Positions 33,693-44,904 are shown, counted from the stretch's first letter. The stretch: DNA of 64,000 nt from Bradyrhizobium genosp. L (GCF_015624485.1 NZ_CP061378.1:5456001-5520000), one strand, 5' to 3'. The notes: generated by a model from the letters alone, not told the origin. Numbers and translations are program-made.

Positions 33693-34655
33693 TCAGGCCC
33701 TGACCTCCTGCCGCTGGAACAGGATGTAGCCGGCGACGAACAGCACGATGGTGCAGGCGATCAGCCCCACCGTCTGCGGCCAGGCGATCATCATGCTTTG
33801 GCCGAACGGCAGCGGGGCGCCCATCACGGCGCCGCGGATCTGATCGAGGAACACCGGACCGAGCGTGCGGGTGGTCGGCGACAGCACCGCCAGCATCGCT
33901 TCGCCGAACAGCTCGTTCGGCGAGAACCGCTGCAACAGCTGGGTCCATATCGCCGTGTCGGGCGTGTCGAGGCCGAGCGCGGCGAAGCGGGGATCAGGCG
34001 GCGCGATCGCTTGCGCGATCGCCGGCGCCAGCATCGGCCACAGCACCGTCAGGAACAGCCAGATGCCGAGCGCGACCAATGCCGCCGTCGCCGGCGAGCG
34101 GAACACGATCGACAGCAGCATCGCAAGCGACAGCCAGACCCCGGCATAGAAGATCGCGATCACCAGAAACGCCAGCGAACGCGCGATCTCCTCGCCGCCC
34201 GGCGGGACGCCGAGAAAGATCAGGCCGAGCCCGATCACCATCAGCCACAGCGCGGTCAGGCTGATCGCGATAGTCGCAAGCCCTGCGAGATATTTGCCGA
34301 GCAGCAGCGCGTCGCGATAGATCGGCTGCGCCAGGATTCGCGACAACGTGCGGCGGTTATGCTCGCTGTTGATCAGGTCGAAGCCGAGCCCGATCGCCAT
34401 CAGCGGAATCAGGAAGCCGAGGATGGCGACAAAGGACGGCAGCGGCGCGCGGTCGACTGTGAACAGACGCAGCAGCAGGAACGGATCCTCCGCCGTGCTC
34501 TGGCGTAGCGTGTCGATCGCCTCATAGAGCGCCGCCATCGCGGTCAACACGATCAGGAGTTCGAGCATCAGCATGCGGACACTCGAGATGTTGTCGGACA
34601 GCTCCTTGATGAAGACGGCGCCCGCGCCCTGGAAAGCCGAACCTTCACGCCGCAT
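33693..34655 (-). CDS. ABC-2 type transporter permease
   Basis: 320 aa from the ATG at 34655, which lies inside the last codons of the upstream ATPase gene (11-bp overlap). Six hydrophobic segments in the ABC-2 layout: [40 protein letters not shown], the coupling stretch [20 protein letters not shown], and three more toward [18 protein letters not shown] periplasmic loop of about 90 residues follows the fifth. Export partner of the ATPase at 34645; cargo unknown. Confidence 0.86.
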   Translation of the reverse strand: MRREGSAFQGAGAVFIKELSDNISSVRMLMLELLIVLTAMAALYEAIDTLRQSTAEDPFLLLRLFTVDRAPLPSFVAILGFLIPLMAIGLGFDLINSEHNRRTLSRILAQPIYRDALLLGKYLAGLATIAISLTALWLMVIGLGLIFLGVPPGGEEIARSLAFLVIAIFYAGVWLSLAMLLSIVFRSPATAALVALGIWLFLTVLWPMLAPAIAQAIAPPDPRFAALGLDTPDTAIWTQLLQRFSPNELFGEAMLAVLSPTTRTLGPVFLDQIRGAVMGAPLPFGQSMMIAWPQTVGLIACTIVLFVAGYILFQRQEVRA

Positions 34656-35631
34656 CGCGCACTCCTTTCGATTCCCTGGCCTGGAAGGTATGAGCGTAGA
34701 TCGCCTCCAGGCTCGGCTCGTCGACCGAGAGCCGCCGCAACGCGCCATTGGCCGCGACCACCGCGCGCGCCGCATCGGCGCGCACGTCGCGGTCCGCGGT
34801 CATGCGGAAGCGGTCCTCGGCGAGCTCCTCGACCTTGTCGACGCCGGGGATCGCCGAGAGCCGTCGCGCGATGCCGGCGCCGTCGGCCTCGACCTCGACG
34901 ACGAAGCCCGCGCCCAGCACCTGGACGGCGAGTTCGGCGACCGATCCCATCATCACGATCTTGCCGGTGCGAAACAGCGCGACCCGATCGCAGACGCGCT
35001 GCACCTGGTCGAGCATGTGCGAGGACAGCAGCACGGTGACACCCTCGGCCTTCAGTTCGCGGATCAGGTCGAGGAATTCGAGCGTCGCCTGCGGGTCGAG
35101 ACCCGAGGTCGGCTCGTCGAGGATGGCGATCTCGGCCCGCTTGACGATGATCTCGGCAAGTCCGAGCCGCTGCCGCATGCCGCGCGAGAAGGTCGCGACC
35201 CGCTTGTTGGCGACCTCGAGCAGGCGCACCCGCGACAGCGCGGCCACGATCCGCTGCGACCGCTCGGCCATCGACAGGCCCATCAGCTTGGCGACGTAGG
35301 CGAGATTCTCCACCGCGGTCAGATGGTCGTAGAAGCCGACGGCGTCGGGCAAGTAGCCGACCCGCCGCTTCACCTTGAGCGGCGCCCGCGCCGGATCGAA
35401 GCCGAGCACCGAGACCCGGCCGGACGAGATCTCGGTGAGACCGAGCATCATCAAAATGGTCGTGGTCTTGCCGGCACCATTCGGGCCGAGCAGCCCGAAC
35501 ACCTCACCCTTGTTGATGTTGAAGTTGATGGCGTCAACGACGCTGGTTTTACCGTAGCGCTTGGTGAGATCGCGGGCCGCGATCACGACGTCAGATGGCA
35601 CCGCGGCGGTTTCGCTCTGCTGCTCGCTCAT
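34645..35631 (-). CDS. ABC-2 type transporter ATP-binding protein
   Basis: 328 aa from the ATG at 35631, overlapping the stop of the upstream gene (ATGA). Walker [16 protein letters not shown]-loop region [20 protein letters not shown], a degenerate signature [13 protein letters not shown], Walker [14 protein letters not shown] and switch SSHMLDQV. The C-terminal 100 residues are the regulatory extension typical of CcmA/NodI-like exporter ATPases. Confidence 0.9.
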   Translation of the reverse strand: MSEQQSETAAVPSDVVIAARDLTKRYGKTSVVDAINFNINKGEVFGLLGPNGAGKTTTILMMLGLTEISSGRVSVLGFDPARAPLKVKRRVGYLPDAVGFYDHLTAVENLAYVAKLMGLSMAERSQRIVAALSRVRLLEVANKRVATFSRGMRQRLGLAEIIVKRAEIAILDEPTSGLDPQATLEFLDLIRELKAEGVTVLLSSHMLDQVQRVCDRVALFRTGKIVMMGSVAELAVQVLGAGFVVEVEADGAGIARRLSAIPGVDKVEELAEDRFRMTADRDVRADAARAVVAANGALRRLSVDEPSLEAIYAHTFQARESKGVRDAA

Positions 35632-36794
35632 CGCCGTCCGAACCTCGCGACCGCACCCAGCATCAAGAGCAGCGCGACGCCGATCACGCCGGCTCCGGCC
35701 ATGCCCCAAACCGTCGAGGTGTTGACCGTGACGCGGAACTGGCTCGACGCCGTCTCGCCGCGCGAGGTGGCGCGCATCGCGAGCTGGTAGTCGCCGGCGA
35801 GCGATTTGTCGCTCGGCGTCACCAGCGCCTGCACCTCGGTGTCCTTGCCGGGCACCAGCCGATCGATCGTGGCTGGCTGAAACGTGACCTTCCAGCCGCT
35901 CGGCGCGGTCGCGGCGAGCGCGATGTTCTCGGCCGGCGCGGTGCCGGTGTTGGTGACGACGACCGGAATCGTGCTCTGCTCGGCCGCGACCGCACGCGCG
36001 CTCAACAGCCCGTCACGGCCGGAGAGCTGCAACTGCGGCTGGCCGGCGATATCGAGCGCCAGCTCGATCTGCGCCGTTGCATCCTCGGCGTTGACCGTGA
36101 CCTTGACCGGGAAATGACCGGCGTCGACGGCGCTCGGCGGGCGCACCTTCAGCTTGATGTCCTTGGACTGGCCGGCATCGATCGGGATCGAGGACAGTTC
36201 CTGCGTGCCGTAGGCTTCGGTGAACGAGGTCTCGAAATTCGCGGGCGCTGCCGCCGCGAAGCTTGCGACCAGGTTGCGGCCGCTGTCGTTCTTGATGGTC
36301 AGCGTGTACTCGAAATTCGATTTCGGGCTGCCGCGCAGTTCGGGCAGCTTCGACGAGACCGTGAGCTTGGCCGGCAATTCCTTGGCGAGCGCGACCGCGA
36401 TCGGCAGCGTCGCGTCGCTGCCCTGCCCTTCGGCCTTCACGGTCAAGGTCTGCTCGGCGAGCGAAGCGTTGGCGGGCACGTCGAGCCGCAGCTGCAACGG
36501 CACGCTGGAATCGGGCGCCGGCATCGCGGCTGCGACCGGCTGGCCGCCGCCGAGCAGCGTCGCGGTCCAGCCATCAGGCACACCGTCGACCGAGAGCTTG
36601 TAGCGCTGCGGACCGAGGCCGTAATTCTGCAGACGCAGCGAGATGTTCGAGGTGGTGCCGGGCCTGATGGTGACGGCCGGATAGTCCGTCATCAGATAGA
36701 GCCCCTTGATGTCGCGGGGCGGCTCCGCGGCACGGGCTGCGGGGACGATGAAGCCGAGGGCAACGACAAGACGCGCAAGATCGAGCGCTCGCAT
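35628..36794 (-). CDS. Exported NEW3-domain protein of an ABC-2 exporter operon
   Basis: 388 aa from the ATG at 36794 with AGGAG upstream. A signal peptide ([20 protein letters not shown]) precedes three consecutive immunoglobulin-like segments, each with the NEW3/NPCBM-associated look ([51 protein letters not shown]). One C-terminal membrane helix ([20 protein letters not shown]) and a basic RFGRR tail anchor it, placing the domains in the periplasm. Gene order NEW3-ATPase-permease suggests an accessory of the exporter, perhaps binding its substrate or the cell wall. Confidence 0.8.
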   Translation of the reverse strand: MRALDLARLVVALGFIVPAARAAEPPRDIKGLYLMTDYPAVTIRPGTTSNISLRLQNYGLGPQRYKLSVDGVPDGWTATLLGGGQPVAAAMPAPDSSVPLQLRLDVPANASLAEQTLTVKAEGQGSDATLPIAVALAKELPAKLTVSSKLPELRGSPKSNFEYTLTIKNDSGRNLVASFAAAAPANFETSFTEAYGTQELSSIPIDAGQSKDIKLKVRPPSAVDAGHFPVKVTVNAEDATAQIELALDIAGQPQLQLSGRDGLLSARAVAAEQSTIPVVVTNTGTAPAENIALAATAPSGWKVTFQPATIDRLVPGKDTEVQALVTPSDKSLAGDYQLAMRATSRGETASSQFRVTVNTSTVWGMAGAGVIGVALLLMLGAVARFGRR

Positions 36795-37015
36795 GGGCAA
36801 ACACTCCTGCAAGAGAGGCAAGATTGGCGGGGTTGCGCTGCGCGCCGGTGAACACCGTGGCAGCGGCGCGACAGATCATCGAAACAATCGTGACGAAATC
36901 TCGGCGACCCAATTACAAATGAGTAATGCTGGGCGTCTGCGCGAATGACCTTCGTCTAACGACGTTGGTCTAGGTCATGCGGCGATCACGGCACTGTCAT
37001 TCCGGCAATGGCGCA

Positions 37016-37094
37016 GGATGGGTAGAGCGAAGCGAAACCAGTCACTTTTCCGCCGCGTATCAAGATGATGGGTTTCGCTTCGCTCCACCCATCC
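37016..37094. repeat. Long intergenic palindrome, GGATGGGT...GCGAAGCGAAACC
   Basis: The 24-base arm at 37016-37039 is complemented, with one mismatch, by 37071-37094 around a 31-base centre. It lies between two genes on the same strand and ends 9 bp from the stop of the sulfatase-fold gene, where it could serve as terminator. It belongs to the same general class as the GGGTGGG repeats elsewhere. Confidence 0.78.
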
Positions 37095-37103
37095 CACGCT
37101 TCG

Positions 37104-38816
37104 TCAAAGCCCCTTGATGATCCCCGCATCGATCAACATGCGATTGAAGCGGCGCGCCTCGGCGCCGTTGTTGCAGGAATAGAACTTGCCGTTGCAGCGG
37201 AGCATGATCTCTTTCTGCTCCTCGAACGACGGATCGAGCGGAATGCCGGCGGCCTCCTGGATCACCAGCGGCAGATAGGCGGCATCGATCGTGTCCATCA
37301 CCGCCGGGCTTTTCACCGGCTCGAAATTGACCGCATCGATCGCGTAATAGGTCGCGAAGTAGCGCGGATCGTAGGCCGACAGTTTCTTGCCGATGCCGGC
37401 CTCGTCGAGCCCGGGGTCGAGCAGCTGCGGCGAGAATTCCGGCTGATGATCGCCGTAACGCACGATCAGGAACGGCTGCGCCGGAAACTTGCGCTTCAGC
37501 GCCGCGACGAAGCCGGCATAGTCGCTGGCGCTCATGGCCTGCCGGCGCAGATATTCGTCCACCGCCGGCGTATTGCCCGGTCGCTGCCATGACGGCAGCA
37601 GGTCGGGACGGAATGTCGTCTCCCACGGGAAATGATTGGCCGCGAGATAGACGAAGGTGAACAGCGGCATGCCCGACGCCTTCTGCTCCGCCATCAAGCC
37701 CAACGCCTTGTCGTAGAAGAAGCTGTCGGGCTCGACGTCCTTGGCGTGCAGGTCGCGCGCGTCATAGAAGTGCTGGATGCCGGTGGTGGCCTGGAAGCTG
37801 CGCGCGCTCATGAAGCCGCCGAACGCCGGATAGAGCGACAGCGTGTCGTAACCGCAGCGGCGCAGCGCGAGCGGCAAGCCGCGGTCGACGCGCCCCGAGG
37901 CGATCCGGGTGACGAAATAGGCGAAGCGGCCGAACGAGCGAGACGACAGTCCGGCGAGCACGTTGTATTCGGTGAACCAGCTCGGTCCGCCGTTGCTTTC
38001 GGCGAGGAATTTGCGCGCGACACCGTCGTAGGATTTGAACTGGCTGCCGTAGCCCGGCGGCACCTTGACGCCGGCGGCGGCGCGGATGTCGAAGCTCGAT
38101 TCATCATGGATCATGATGATGTTCGGCCGCCGGCCGGCGGGATGGCAGGCATCGACCGGCGGCACCTTGAGCTGCTCGTTCGCGACCGGATCCTTCTCCA
38201 TGAAGCCGTAGGCGACGAAATCGGACACCGCGGTGACGCCGGAGCGCGCAAATTTCGAGACGTAGCCGTCGTCGTAATAGCCGCGCCAGTCCTCATCCGG
38301 CCAGGCGAAGGCGTAGCCCGACAGCGCCGCGGCGCAGGCAAGGCAGAGGGCCGCGGCCGGCAAGCGGCGGATGCGGAACGGATCGAGCCACCACAGCGCA
38401 TACATCAGCGGCAACGTGACGAGCCCGGCGCCGATGACCGACCAGCGCAGGTTCGGGAAGATCGTGAGCAGGAACGCTGCGGTGTCGCGATCGATCACCA
38501 TCAGGTCGACGAAGTTCGCGGTCATCTGCACCACGTCGTGCTTGAACCGCGACAGCAGCACCACCAGCACCACGATGGTCAGCGACAGCGCGCTCGACAG
38601 TGCCGGCCGGCGCAGCAGCGCAATGAACAGGAAGTTCAGGATGCCCCAGGTCAAGAGGAAGCAGAGCCGCGAGCCGAAGTCGGCCTCGGTCCGCAGCATC
38701 AGGACCAGTGCGGAGAGATGCGGCGCAGCCAGCGCCATCAGTCGCCAGACGCCAATCGCGGCAAGGCCGCCGGCCAGCGCGGCGACCGAGGAATTTTGCT
38801 GAGGCGCGGGCGCCAT
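37104..38816 (-). CDS. Membrane-anchored sulfatase-fold protein (LTA synthase/phosphoglycerol transferase-like)
   Basis: 570 aa from the ATG at 38816. Five hydrophobic segments occupy the first 200 residues. The periplasmic sulfatase/alkaline-phosphatase fold starts at RPNIIMIHDESSFDIRAA, where the Asp/Glu/Ser set forms the metal and nucleophile site, and continues with FTFVYLAANHFPW and RYGDHQPEF. Such enzymes move phosphoglycerol or phosphoethanolamine groups onto envelope glycans or lipids, for example cyclic glucans. Target unknown. The frame is open upstream, but that part is Arg/Cys-rich and not membrane-like. Confidence 0.83.
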   Translation of the reverse strand: MAPAPQQNSSVAALAGGLAAIGVWRLMALAAPHLSALVLMLRTEADFGSRLCFLLTWGILNFLFIALLRRPALSSALSLTIVVLVVLLSRFKHDVVQMTANFVDLMVIDRDTAAFLLTIFPNLRWSVIGAGLVTLPLMYALWWLDPFRIRRLPAAALCLACAAALSGYAFAWPDEDWRGYYDDGYVSKFARSGVTAVSDFVAYGFMEKDPVANEQLKVPPVDACHPAGRRPNIIMIHDESSFDIRAAAGVKVPPGYGSQFKSYDGVARKFLAESNGGPSWFTEYNVLAGLSSRSFGRFAYFVTRIASGRVDRGLPLALRRCGYDTLSLYPAFGGFMSARSFQATTGIQHFYDARDLHAKDVEPDSFFYDKALGLMAEQKASGMPLFTFVYLAANHFPWETTFRPDLLPSWQRPGNTPAVDEYLRRQAMSASDYAGFVAALKRKFPAQPFLIVRYGDHQPEFSPQLLDPGLDEAGIGKKLSAYDPRYFATYYAIDAVNFEPVKSPAVMDTIDAAYLPLVIQEAAGIPLDPSFEEQKEIMLRCNGKFYSCNNGAEARRFNRMLIDAGIIKGL

Positions 38817-38974
38817 GGCGAAACGCGATACAATCCCGGCGCAATGCGAAGGCCCTCGGCCGCCAAGGCCATAAGGCACACCGCACAGCCGGTATCTGCA
38901 CCGTGTCACAAAACTGTAATTTATCCGTCATGAATACGCAATGAACTGCCCGGCCGCCGGCGACCTCGCGCGGT

Positions 38975-39679
38975 TTAAACTTTGGCAGCAGGCGCAGCGC
39001 GCGTGGCGATGCTTGCAATGAAGAGATCGACGATCCTTGCGGCCATCCCTTCGGCCTCCGCGTCAGGGACGCCCCAGCGTGGCAGGTGGCCGTCGATGAA
39101 CATCCGCGCAAAACCATAGACCAGCGCGCGGCCGGCAATCTGGACCTGCTTCAGGTCACGCACCCGAAGCTGGCCGGCAGCAAATGCATCGGCCAGTGTC
39201 CGTTCGGTCGAGGCGATCAGCTCGGCATTGTCGCTTGCGACTGTGGCCGAGCGGTCATGGTCGAAGAAGCGGCGGCTGGAGATGATCTCGAAATAGGTCG
39301 GGTTCGTCATCGCCCAGCGCAGATAGGCGATGCCGGTGGCACGGAAGCGGGCCAAGGGGTCAGTGGGCGGCGCATCGGCCAGCGCCGCCTCAATCTCGGC
39401 GCGGAAGCGGCGCTGCGCCTCCTCCGCGACCGCATTCATCAGCGCATCCCGGCTTGGAAAATGCCGGAACGGCGCGCCCGGCGAGACCCCGGCGCGGCGG
39501 GCGGCCTCGCGGACGCTGACTGCGTCCGGACCGCCCTCGCCGGCCAGCTGCATCGCCGCCTCGATCAGGACGCGTCGGAGATCGCCGTGATGATAGGGCT
39601 TTGCCGCCGCCGGGCGCGGCGCAGCCGGACGCGGCGCGGCGGGGCGTCGAGACGGCGGGCTCTTGGCGGGACGGCGCAT
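38975..39679 (-). CDS. TetR-family regulator
   Basis: 234 aa. The first 28 residues contain Pro/Ala repeats (RPAAPRPAAPRPAA), then the HTH: YHHGDLRRVLIEAAMQLAGE, VSVREAARRAGVSPGAPFRHFPSRDAL in spaced form. The ligand domain is all-helical (TetR_C/WHG type). It is divergent from a membrane protein gene, with two identical-spacing palindromes in between, and probably represses both. Confidence 0.9.
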   Translation of the reverse strand: MRRPAKSPPSRRPAAPRPAAPRPAAAKPYHHGDLRRVLIEAAMQLAGEGGPDAVSVREAARRAGVSPGAPFRHFPSRDALMNAVAEEAQRRFRAEIEAALADAPPTDPLARFRATGIAYLRWAMTNPTYFEIISSRRFFDHDRSATVASDNAELIASTERTLADAFAAGQLRVRDLKQVQIAGRALVYGFARMFIDGHLPRWGVPDAEAEGMAARIVDLFIASIATRAAPAAKV

Positions 39680-39709
39680 CCGGGACGTCTAGCATCACCC
39701 GCTTGTGAA

Positions 39710-39770
39710 TGTAAGCGCCGATTACACTGATTGACCGCTCGCGACTTCGGCATGTAACTGATGATTACAT
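39710..39770. promoter_or_regulatory. Twin TGTAA-N7-TTACA operators
   Basis: TGTAA at 39710-39714 and TTACA at 39722-39726 enclose seven bases. A second copy has TGTAA at 39753-39757 and TTACA at 39765-39769, also seven bases apart and flanked by A/T. Centres are 43 bp apart, about four helical turns, so both face the same side. They lie between the TetR gene and the divergent membrane gene; the second overlaps the region just before that gene's start. Confidence 0.65.
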
Positions 39771-39787
39771 TAGCGAGGGGGCAAGCG

Positions 39788-40420
39788 ATGACGACGCGTC
39801 AAAACTGGTTCGAAGGCTGGCGGCTGTTCGCCCTGCTCACCGTCACCCTGCTCGGCCTCTCCATCTGGATCGCCGCGATGCGGCAGTTCGAGGTCGAGGG
39901 CGTGCGGATGGTGATCCGGTTCACGGCACGGACCTCGCTGCTGTTGTTCTGCCTCGCCTTCTCCGCAGCGGCGCTGGCACGGCTATGGCCGAGCGCCTGG
40001 ACGCACTGGCAGCGCCGCAACCGCCGCTACCTCGGCGTCACCTTTGCGGCCTCGCACGCCATCCATGCGGTCGCAATCATCGCCTTCGCGGTGATGGATC
40101 CGGCCGGCTTTGCGGCTGCAACCTCGGTCGTATCCTACATCTTCGGCGGCATCGGCTATGCCGTCGTCATCGCATTGACCGCGACCTCGTTCGACCGCAC
40201 CGCGGCGATGCTCGGAACGCGCGCCTGGCGCGGGCTGCACCTTGTCGGCGGCTATTATCTGCTGCTGCAGTTCATGGTGTCATTCGGCAAGCGGATTCCG
40301 GAGACGCCGCTCTATGCGCTGTTCCTGATCCCGCTCGTAGCAGTTTTCGCGCTGAGGATGATCAGCATGGCGGCTCGCTCCGCGCCGAGTCCGGCGAAGG
40401 CAGCCGGAGAAACGAGTTAG
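39788..40420 (+). CDS. Ferric-reductase-like transmembrane protein
   Basis: 210 aa from the ATG at 39788, which follows GAGGGGG; an ATG at 39761 lies inside the second operator and is unlikely. Six membrane segments are visible. Histidines in conserved-looking helices (FAASHAIHAVAIIAF, GLHLVGGYYLLLQF) fit heme ligands of the ferric reductase/MsrQ-like superfamily. Probably a small b-type cytochrome in the inner membrane controlled by the TetR protein. No soluble partner gene is adjacent. Confidence 0.7.
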   Translation: MTTRQNWFEGWRLFALLTVTLLGLSIWIAAMRQFEVEGVRMVIRFTARTSLLLFCLAFSAAALARLWPSAWTHWQRRNRRYLGVTFAASHAIHAVAIIAFAVMDPAGFAAATSVVSYIFGGIGYAVVIALTATSFDRTAAMLGTRAWRGLHLVGGYYLLLQFMVSFGKRIPETPLYALFLIPLVAVFALRMISMAARSAPSPAKAAGETS

Positions 40421-40650
40421 ACCAGGTGAAACTTGCGGCCGAGCCGGCGATGCACCGACATCACGGCGCGATCGACGTCGCTGATCAGGCTGTCGCCGAG
40501 CACGACGCGCGGTATCTCCCAGTTGCGGCCGATCCGTGCATCGGGCAGCGCCGCGACCGCCGGCACGCGCGCCGTCTCGCAGCCGGGCTGCGCGCGCAGC
40601 GCGTCCTCGGCAAGACGGGTCAGCTCGTCCTGGCTCTTTGCATCGGTCAT
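40417..40650 (-). CDS. Small hypothetical protein
   Basis: 77 aa. Helical start (SQDELTRLAEDALRAQPGCE) and a beta-rich end (RNWEIPRVVLGDSLISDVDRAVMSVHRRLG). No signal or membrane segment. Its stop overlaps that of the convergent membrane gene by 4 bp. I believe similar short proteins occur in other Bradyrhizobium genomes, but no function is known to me. Confidence 0.55.
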   Translation of the reverse strand: MTDAKSQDELTRLAEDALRAQPGCETARVPAVAALPDARIGRNWEIPRVVLGDSLISDVDRAVMSVHRRLGRKFHLV

Positions 40651-40678
40651 GGCGGCGGGCGTGACACCGGAAGATGGC

Positions 40679-41062
40679 TCACTGATGGCCGATATTTTCC
40701 AGCTCCCTGGCCCGCGTCTCGGTCAGGCTGCGCATGCACTCGCCGGCATCGATGCGGGCGATGGTGCCTTCGCCCAGGTCGTAATAGAGGCAGTTGGCAT
40801 CGCGGAACTGGATCCATAGCCGCTGCGCGATGCGTAGCTGGTCGCGCTGCTTGTCGCCCGCGGCATCCTTCAGCGCCTGCTGATAGGCGGCATTCATCCG
40901 CTTGTCCCACTCAGCGGTCTTGCCCTTGAGGCACTCGACCATCTGGTACGTGTTGCCGTCGCAGGACTGTGCGGGGTCGCCCAGGTCGCCGGCCCGGGCC
41001 GCCGGCGCGAGGACGGTCACGAAGGCCGCCGTGATCAGCAGGGAGGCGCGCACCGATGTCAT
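40679..41062 (-). CDS. Secreted LprI-like (DUF1311) protein
   Basis: 127 aa from the ATG at 41062 with AGGAAGA upstream. A signal peptide (MTSVRASLLITAAFVTVLA, cleaved near ARAGD) precedes the LprI-type helical domain: CDGNTYQMVECLKGKTAEWDKRMNAAYQQAL in spaced form, LRIAQRLWIQFRDANC and ECMRSLTETRARELE. Related proteins inhibit lysozyme in Mycobacterium; for this one a periplasmic role is all that can be said. Confidence 0.8.
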   Translation of the reverse strand: MTSVRASLLITAAFVTVLAPAARAGDLGDPAQSCDGNTYQMVECLKGKTAEWDKRMNAAYQQALKDAAGDKQRDQLRIAQRLWIQFRDANCLYYDLGEGTIARIDAGECMRSLTETRARELENIGHQ

Positions 41063-41190
41063 TTCGTCTTCCTTGTTCGATCCGTGCAGCGGACAATACA
41101 TGAGTGCCGCGGACAGCGCTTCCCGTTCACCCCCCGACGATGTCGGGTTGCCGCTGGCCTTCCCGATCCGCGCAGGATATTTGAGGGATC

Positions 41191-42231
41191 ATGCGGCGCA
41201 ACCTGACACCTGCGATCGTCCTGGCTGTGATCGGCCTGCTGGTCGGCGGGTTGTTTCGCTATGCGTTCGACGAATCCGACGAGGCCTCGTTCGCGAACTA
41301 TCTGCGTAGCGCGACCGAAGGCGCTGCCATCAGCCTGATTGTCTGGGCGACGCATCTCTATCTGACCGCCCGTGCCGGCTGGCTGCGGCGCCTGCCGCTT
41401 GTCATCGAGCTCATCGCGCGCTCCGTGATCGTGGTTGTCGTCGTTGCGGTCGCCGCGGTCGTACTGGAGATCGTTCTGTATGGGCATGGCCTCGAGGCGA
41501 AGTGGATTCGCGATACCTTCCTGAAGATCATCGGTGTCGGCCTGCTGCTGTCGATCCCGATCACCACGATCTACGAGTTGGTCCGGATGATCGGTGGCCG
41601 CACGCTGCTCAGCGTCGTGCTCGGACGCTACCGCCAGCCGGTCCGTGAGGAGCGCGTGTTGCTGTTTCTCGATCTCGTCGGCTCGACCACGCTCGCCGAG
41701 GCGATGGGCGAAGTCCGGGTGCAGGAATTATTGACGCGCTTCTTCTTCGACATCGACGACGCCATCGTGACCCATGGCGGCGAGGTCCATGCCTATGTCG
41801 GCGACGAGGTGATCGTGACGTGGCCGGTCGACGCGGATCGGCCGTCGCGGCGCTATCTCGACTGTGTGTTCGCAATCGAGGACCGCCTGGCCAAGCGGGC
41901 CGACCATTACCGCAAGGCGTTCGGCCTGGTGCCGGCGTTTCGCGCCGGGATGCATGCCGGCGCCGTCGTGATCGCCGAATGCGGCGACTCGCGGCGTCAG
42001 ATCGCCTATTTCGGCGACACCGTGAATGTCACGGCGCGACTGCAGGAGCAATGCAAGCAAGTAGGCCGCCCGCTGCTGGTGTCGGGGGAGCTGCTTCGCC
42101 TGCTGCCGATCGACGACTTCATCGTTGAGCCACTCGGCGCGACGGCGTTGCGCGGCCGCGCCGCACCGGTCGAGGTGTTCGCCGTCGCGCGGCAGCGTTC
42201 GTCCGGCGTCGCTCACGGGGTGATGTGCTAA
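41191..42231 (+). CDS. Membrane-bound class III adenylate/guanylate cyclase
   Basis: 346 aa. Four hydrophobic segments fill residues 5-135 (IVLAVIGLLVGGLF, AAISLIVWATHLYL, SVIVVVVVAVAAVVLEIVL, IIGVGLLLSIPITTIYELV). The catalytic domain has both metal Asp residues (LLFLDLVGSTTLAE and AYVGDEVIVTW) and the transition-state Asn/Arg pair in FGDTVNVTARLQ, so it should be active as a homodimer. The membrane part probably senses a signal. Monocistronic. Confidence 0.88.
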   Translation: MRRNLTPAIVLAVIGLLVGGLFRYAFDESDEASFANYLRSATEGAAISLIVWATHLYLTARAGWLRRLPLVIELIARSVIVVVVVAVAAVVLEIVLYGHGLEAKWIRDTFLKIIGVGLLLSIPITTIYELVRMIGGRTLLSVVLGRYRQPVREERVLLFLDLVGSTTLAEAMGEVRVQELLTRFFFDIDDAIVTHGGEVHAYVGDEVIVTWPVDADRPSRRYLDCVFAIEDRLAKRADHYRKAFGLVPAFRAGMHAGAVVIAECGDSRRQIAYFGDTVNVTARLQEQCKQVGRPLLVSGELLRLLPIDDFIVEPLGATALRGRAAPVEVFAVARQRSSGVAHGVMC

Positions 42232-42454
42232 AAAATCCATTAAGACGCATCCGCATCTGCCGCTCCGTCGGCGCGCAGCCGCAAGCCACACAACCGAGAG
42301 ATGCGACCGCGCGAATTGAATCGGGTTCGGTCGTGCCGCATTAAGGATGCGAGGCACCCATATTTGCACCAGGTTCCGGGTTAACGCAGGTGTAAGCCCG
42401 GCTGCTGCATCATGCATCGCAGGTGTCATCCAACAAACAACAGGCCGCCGACCA

Positions 42455-43561
42455 ATGGCGCAACAGCCGTCAAAATCGATTATTGGCGAACTTGAAGATG
42501 CGGTGCGGGACGGGACGTCCGCCAAGCGCGTGCAGACGCTGCGGCGGGTCACCGACCTGTTCCTGAACGACGGCGACCGTCTCAACGACGAACAGGTCAA
42601 GGTGTTCGACGACGTGCTCTGCCTCCTGATCGCGCGGGTCGAGACGCGGGCGCGGGCCGAGCTCTCCAAGCGGCTGGCGCCGCTCGACTACGCACCGTTC
42701 GAGACGATCCAGCATCTGGCCTGGGACGACGATATCGGCGTTGCCGGCGAAGTCCTAACGCATTCCAGCCGCATCAGCCCCGAGGCGCTGCGCGAGATCG
42801 CCAGCAGCAAGGGACAGGACCATTTGTTCGCGATCTCGGCGCGCGAGAACCTGCCTGAGACGGTCACCGACGTGATCATCGATCGCGGCGAGGACAAGGT
42901 GATCCGGCGCCTTGCCAGGAACGCCAGCGCGCAATTCTCCGACGACGGCTATTCCAACATCGTCGCCCGCGCCGAGCGCGACGACGAACTGGTCGAGATC
43001 CTCGGACTGCGCATCGATCTGCCGGCACGGCTGCTGCGCGAACTGCTGCTCCGCGCCAAGAACGCGGTGCGCAGCCGCCTGCTCGCGATCGCGCCTTACG
43101 GGGCGCGAGACCACATCCGTCAGGTGCTGGACGACATCGCCGAGCAGGAGGCCACCACGCCGCGCCGCAATTACGGCATCGCCGAGGAATTCGTGAAGCT
43201 GATGAAGCAGCTGAACGAGCTCGACGACGCCGCGGTGTACAAATTCGCCGAGACCGGCAAGTTCGACGAGGTTACGGTGGCGCTCGCCGTGCTCAACGAC
43301 GTGCCGATCGTGCTGATCGAGAAGCTGATGCTCGGCCTGCGCTCCGACCTGCTGCTGATCCCGTGCCGCTCGGCGCGGCTGAACTGGCCGACGGTGGAGA
43401 CCATCTTGCGCAAGCGGCCGCTGCCGCGTCCGCTCGACGAGGCGACGCTCGAGATCGCGCAGCGCGACTATCGGCGGCTGTCGCTGGAGACCGCGCAGCG
43501 CACGGTGCGGTTCTGGCAGCTGCACAACAGGATCGAGAAGCAGCCGGCGGCGGTGGGATGA
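42455..43561 (+). CDS. DUF2336-family protein
   Basis: 368 aa from the ATG at 42455; upstream in-frame codons have no ribosome-binding site. All-helical with HEAT-like repeats (SAKRVQTLRRVTDLFLNDGDRL in spaced form, LREIASSKGQDHLFAISAR, VIRRLARNASAQFSDDGY), the layout of DUF2336, an alphaproteobacterial family of unknown function, some members linked to cell-cycle or motility. No signal peptide. The 223 bp upstream contain no other gene. Confidence 0.78.
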   Translation: MAQQPSKSIIGELEDAVRDGTSAKRVQTLRRVTDLFLNDGDRLNDEQVKVFDDVLCLLIARVETRARAELSKRLAPLDYAPFETIQHLAWDDDIGVAGEVLTHSSRISPEALREIASSKGQDHLFAISARENLPETVTDVIIDRGEDKVIRRLARNASAQFSDDGYSNIVARAERDDELVEILGLRIDLPARLLRELLLRAKNAVRSRLLAIAPYGARDHIRQVLDDIAEQEATTPRRNYGIAEEFVKLMKQLNELDDAAVYKFAETGKFDEVTVALAVLNDVPIVLIEKLMLGLRSDLLLIPCRSARLNWPTVETILRKRPLPRPLDEATLEIAQRDYRRLSLETAQRTVRFWQLHNRIEKQPAAVG

Positions 43562-43687
43562 AGCGGCGCTACAGATTTCGGAATACTGGAAAATACGACT
43601 GATTTGCCCGACGCGTCAAGTGGTTTTTCCGCTGACTGGCGACCGCCCTACTTTGCATGGGGTTGTTTTCGATATTTTGGCAGTAGC

Positions 43688-43724
43688 CGTAGGGTGGGTA
43701 AGTTCACGCTTTGCCCACCCTACG
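43688..43724. terminator. CGTAGGGTGGG palindrome after ilvC
   Basis: Arms 43688-43698 and 43714-43724 pair exactly around a 15-base centre. It lies 10 bp from the stop of ilvC on the other side and belongs to the same repeat class as 5811 and 7376, so it probably doubles as a terminator for ilvC and the convergent DUF2336 gene. Confidence 0.7.
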
Positions 43725-43733
43725 CATTCAGTC

Positions 43734-44849
<1,116 letters not shown>

Positions 44850-44904
44850 CTAGAGCATTTTGCCCGTCAGGGGAAACCCCCATCTCGCATGGCGCGGTGC
44901 GGCA

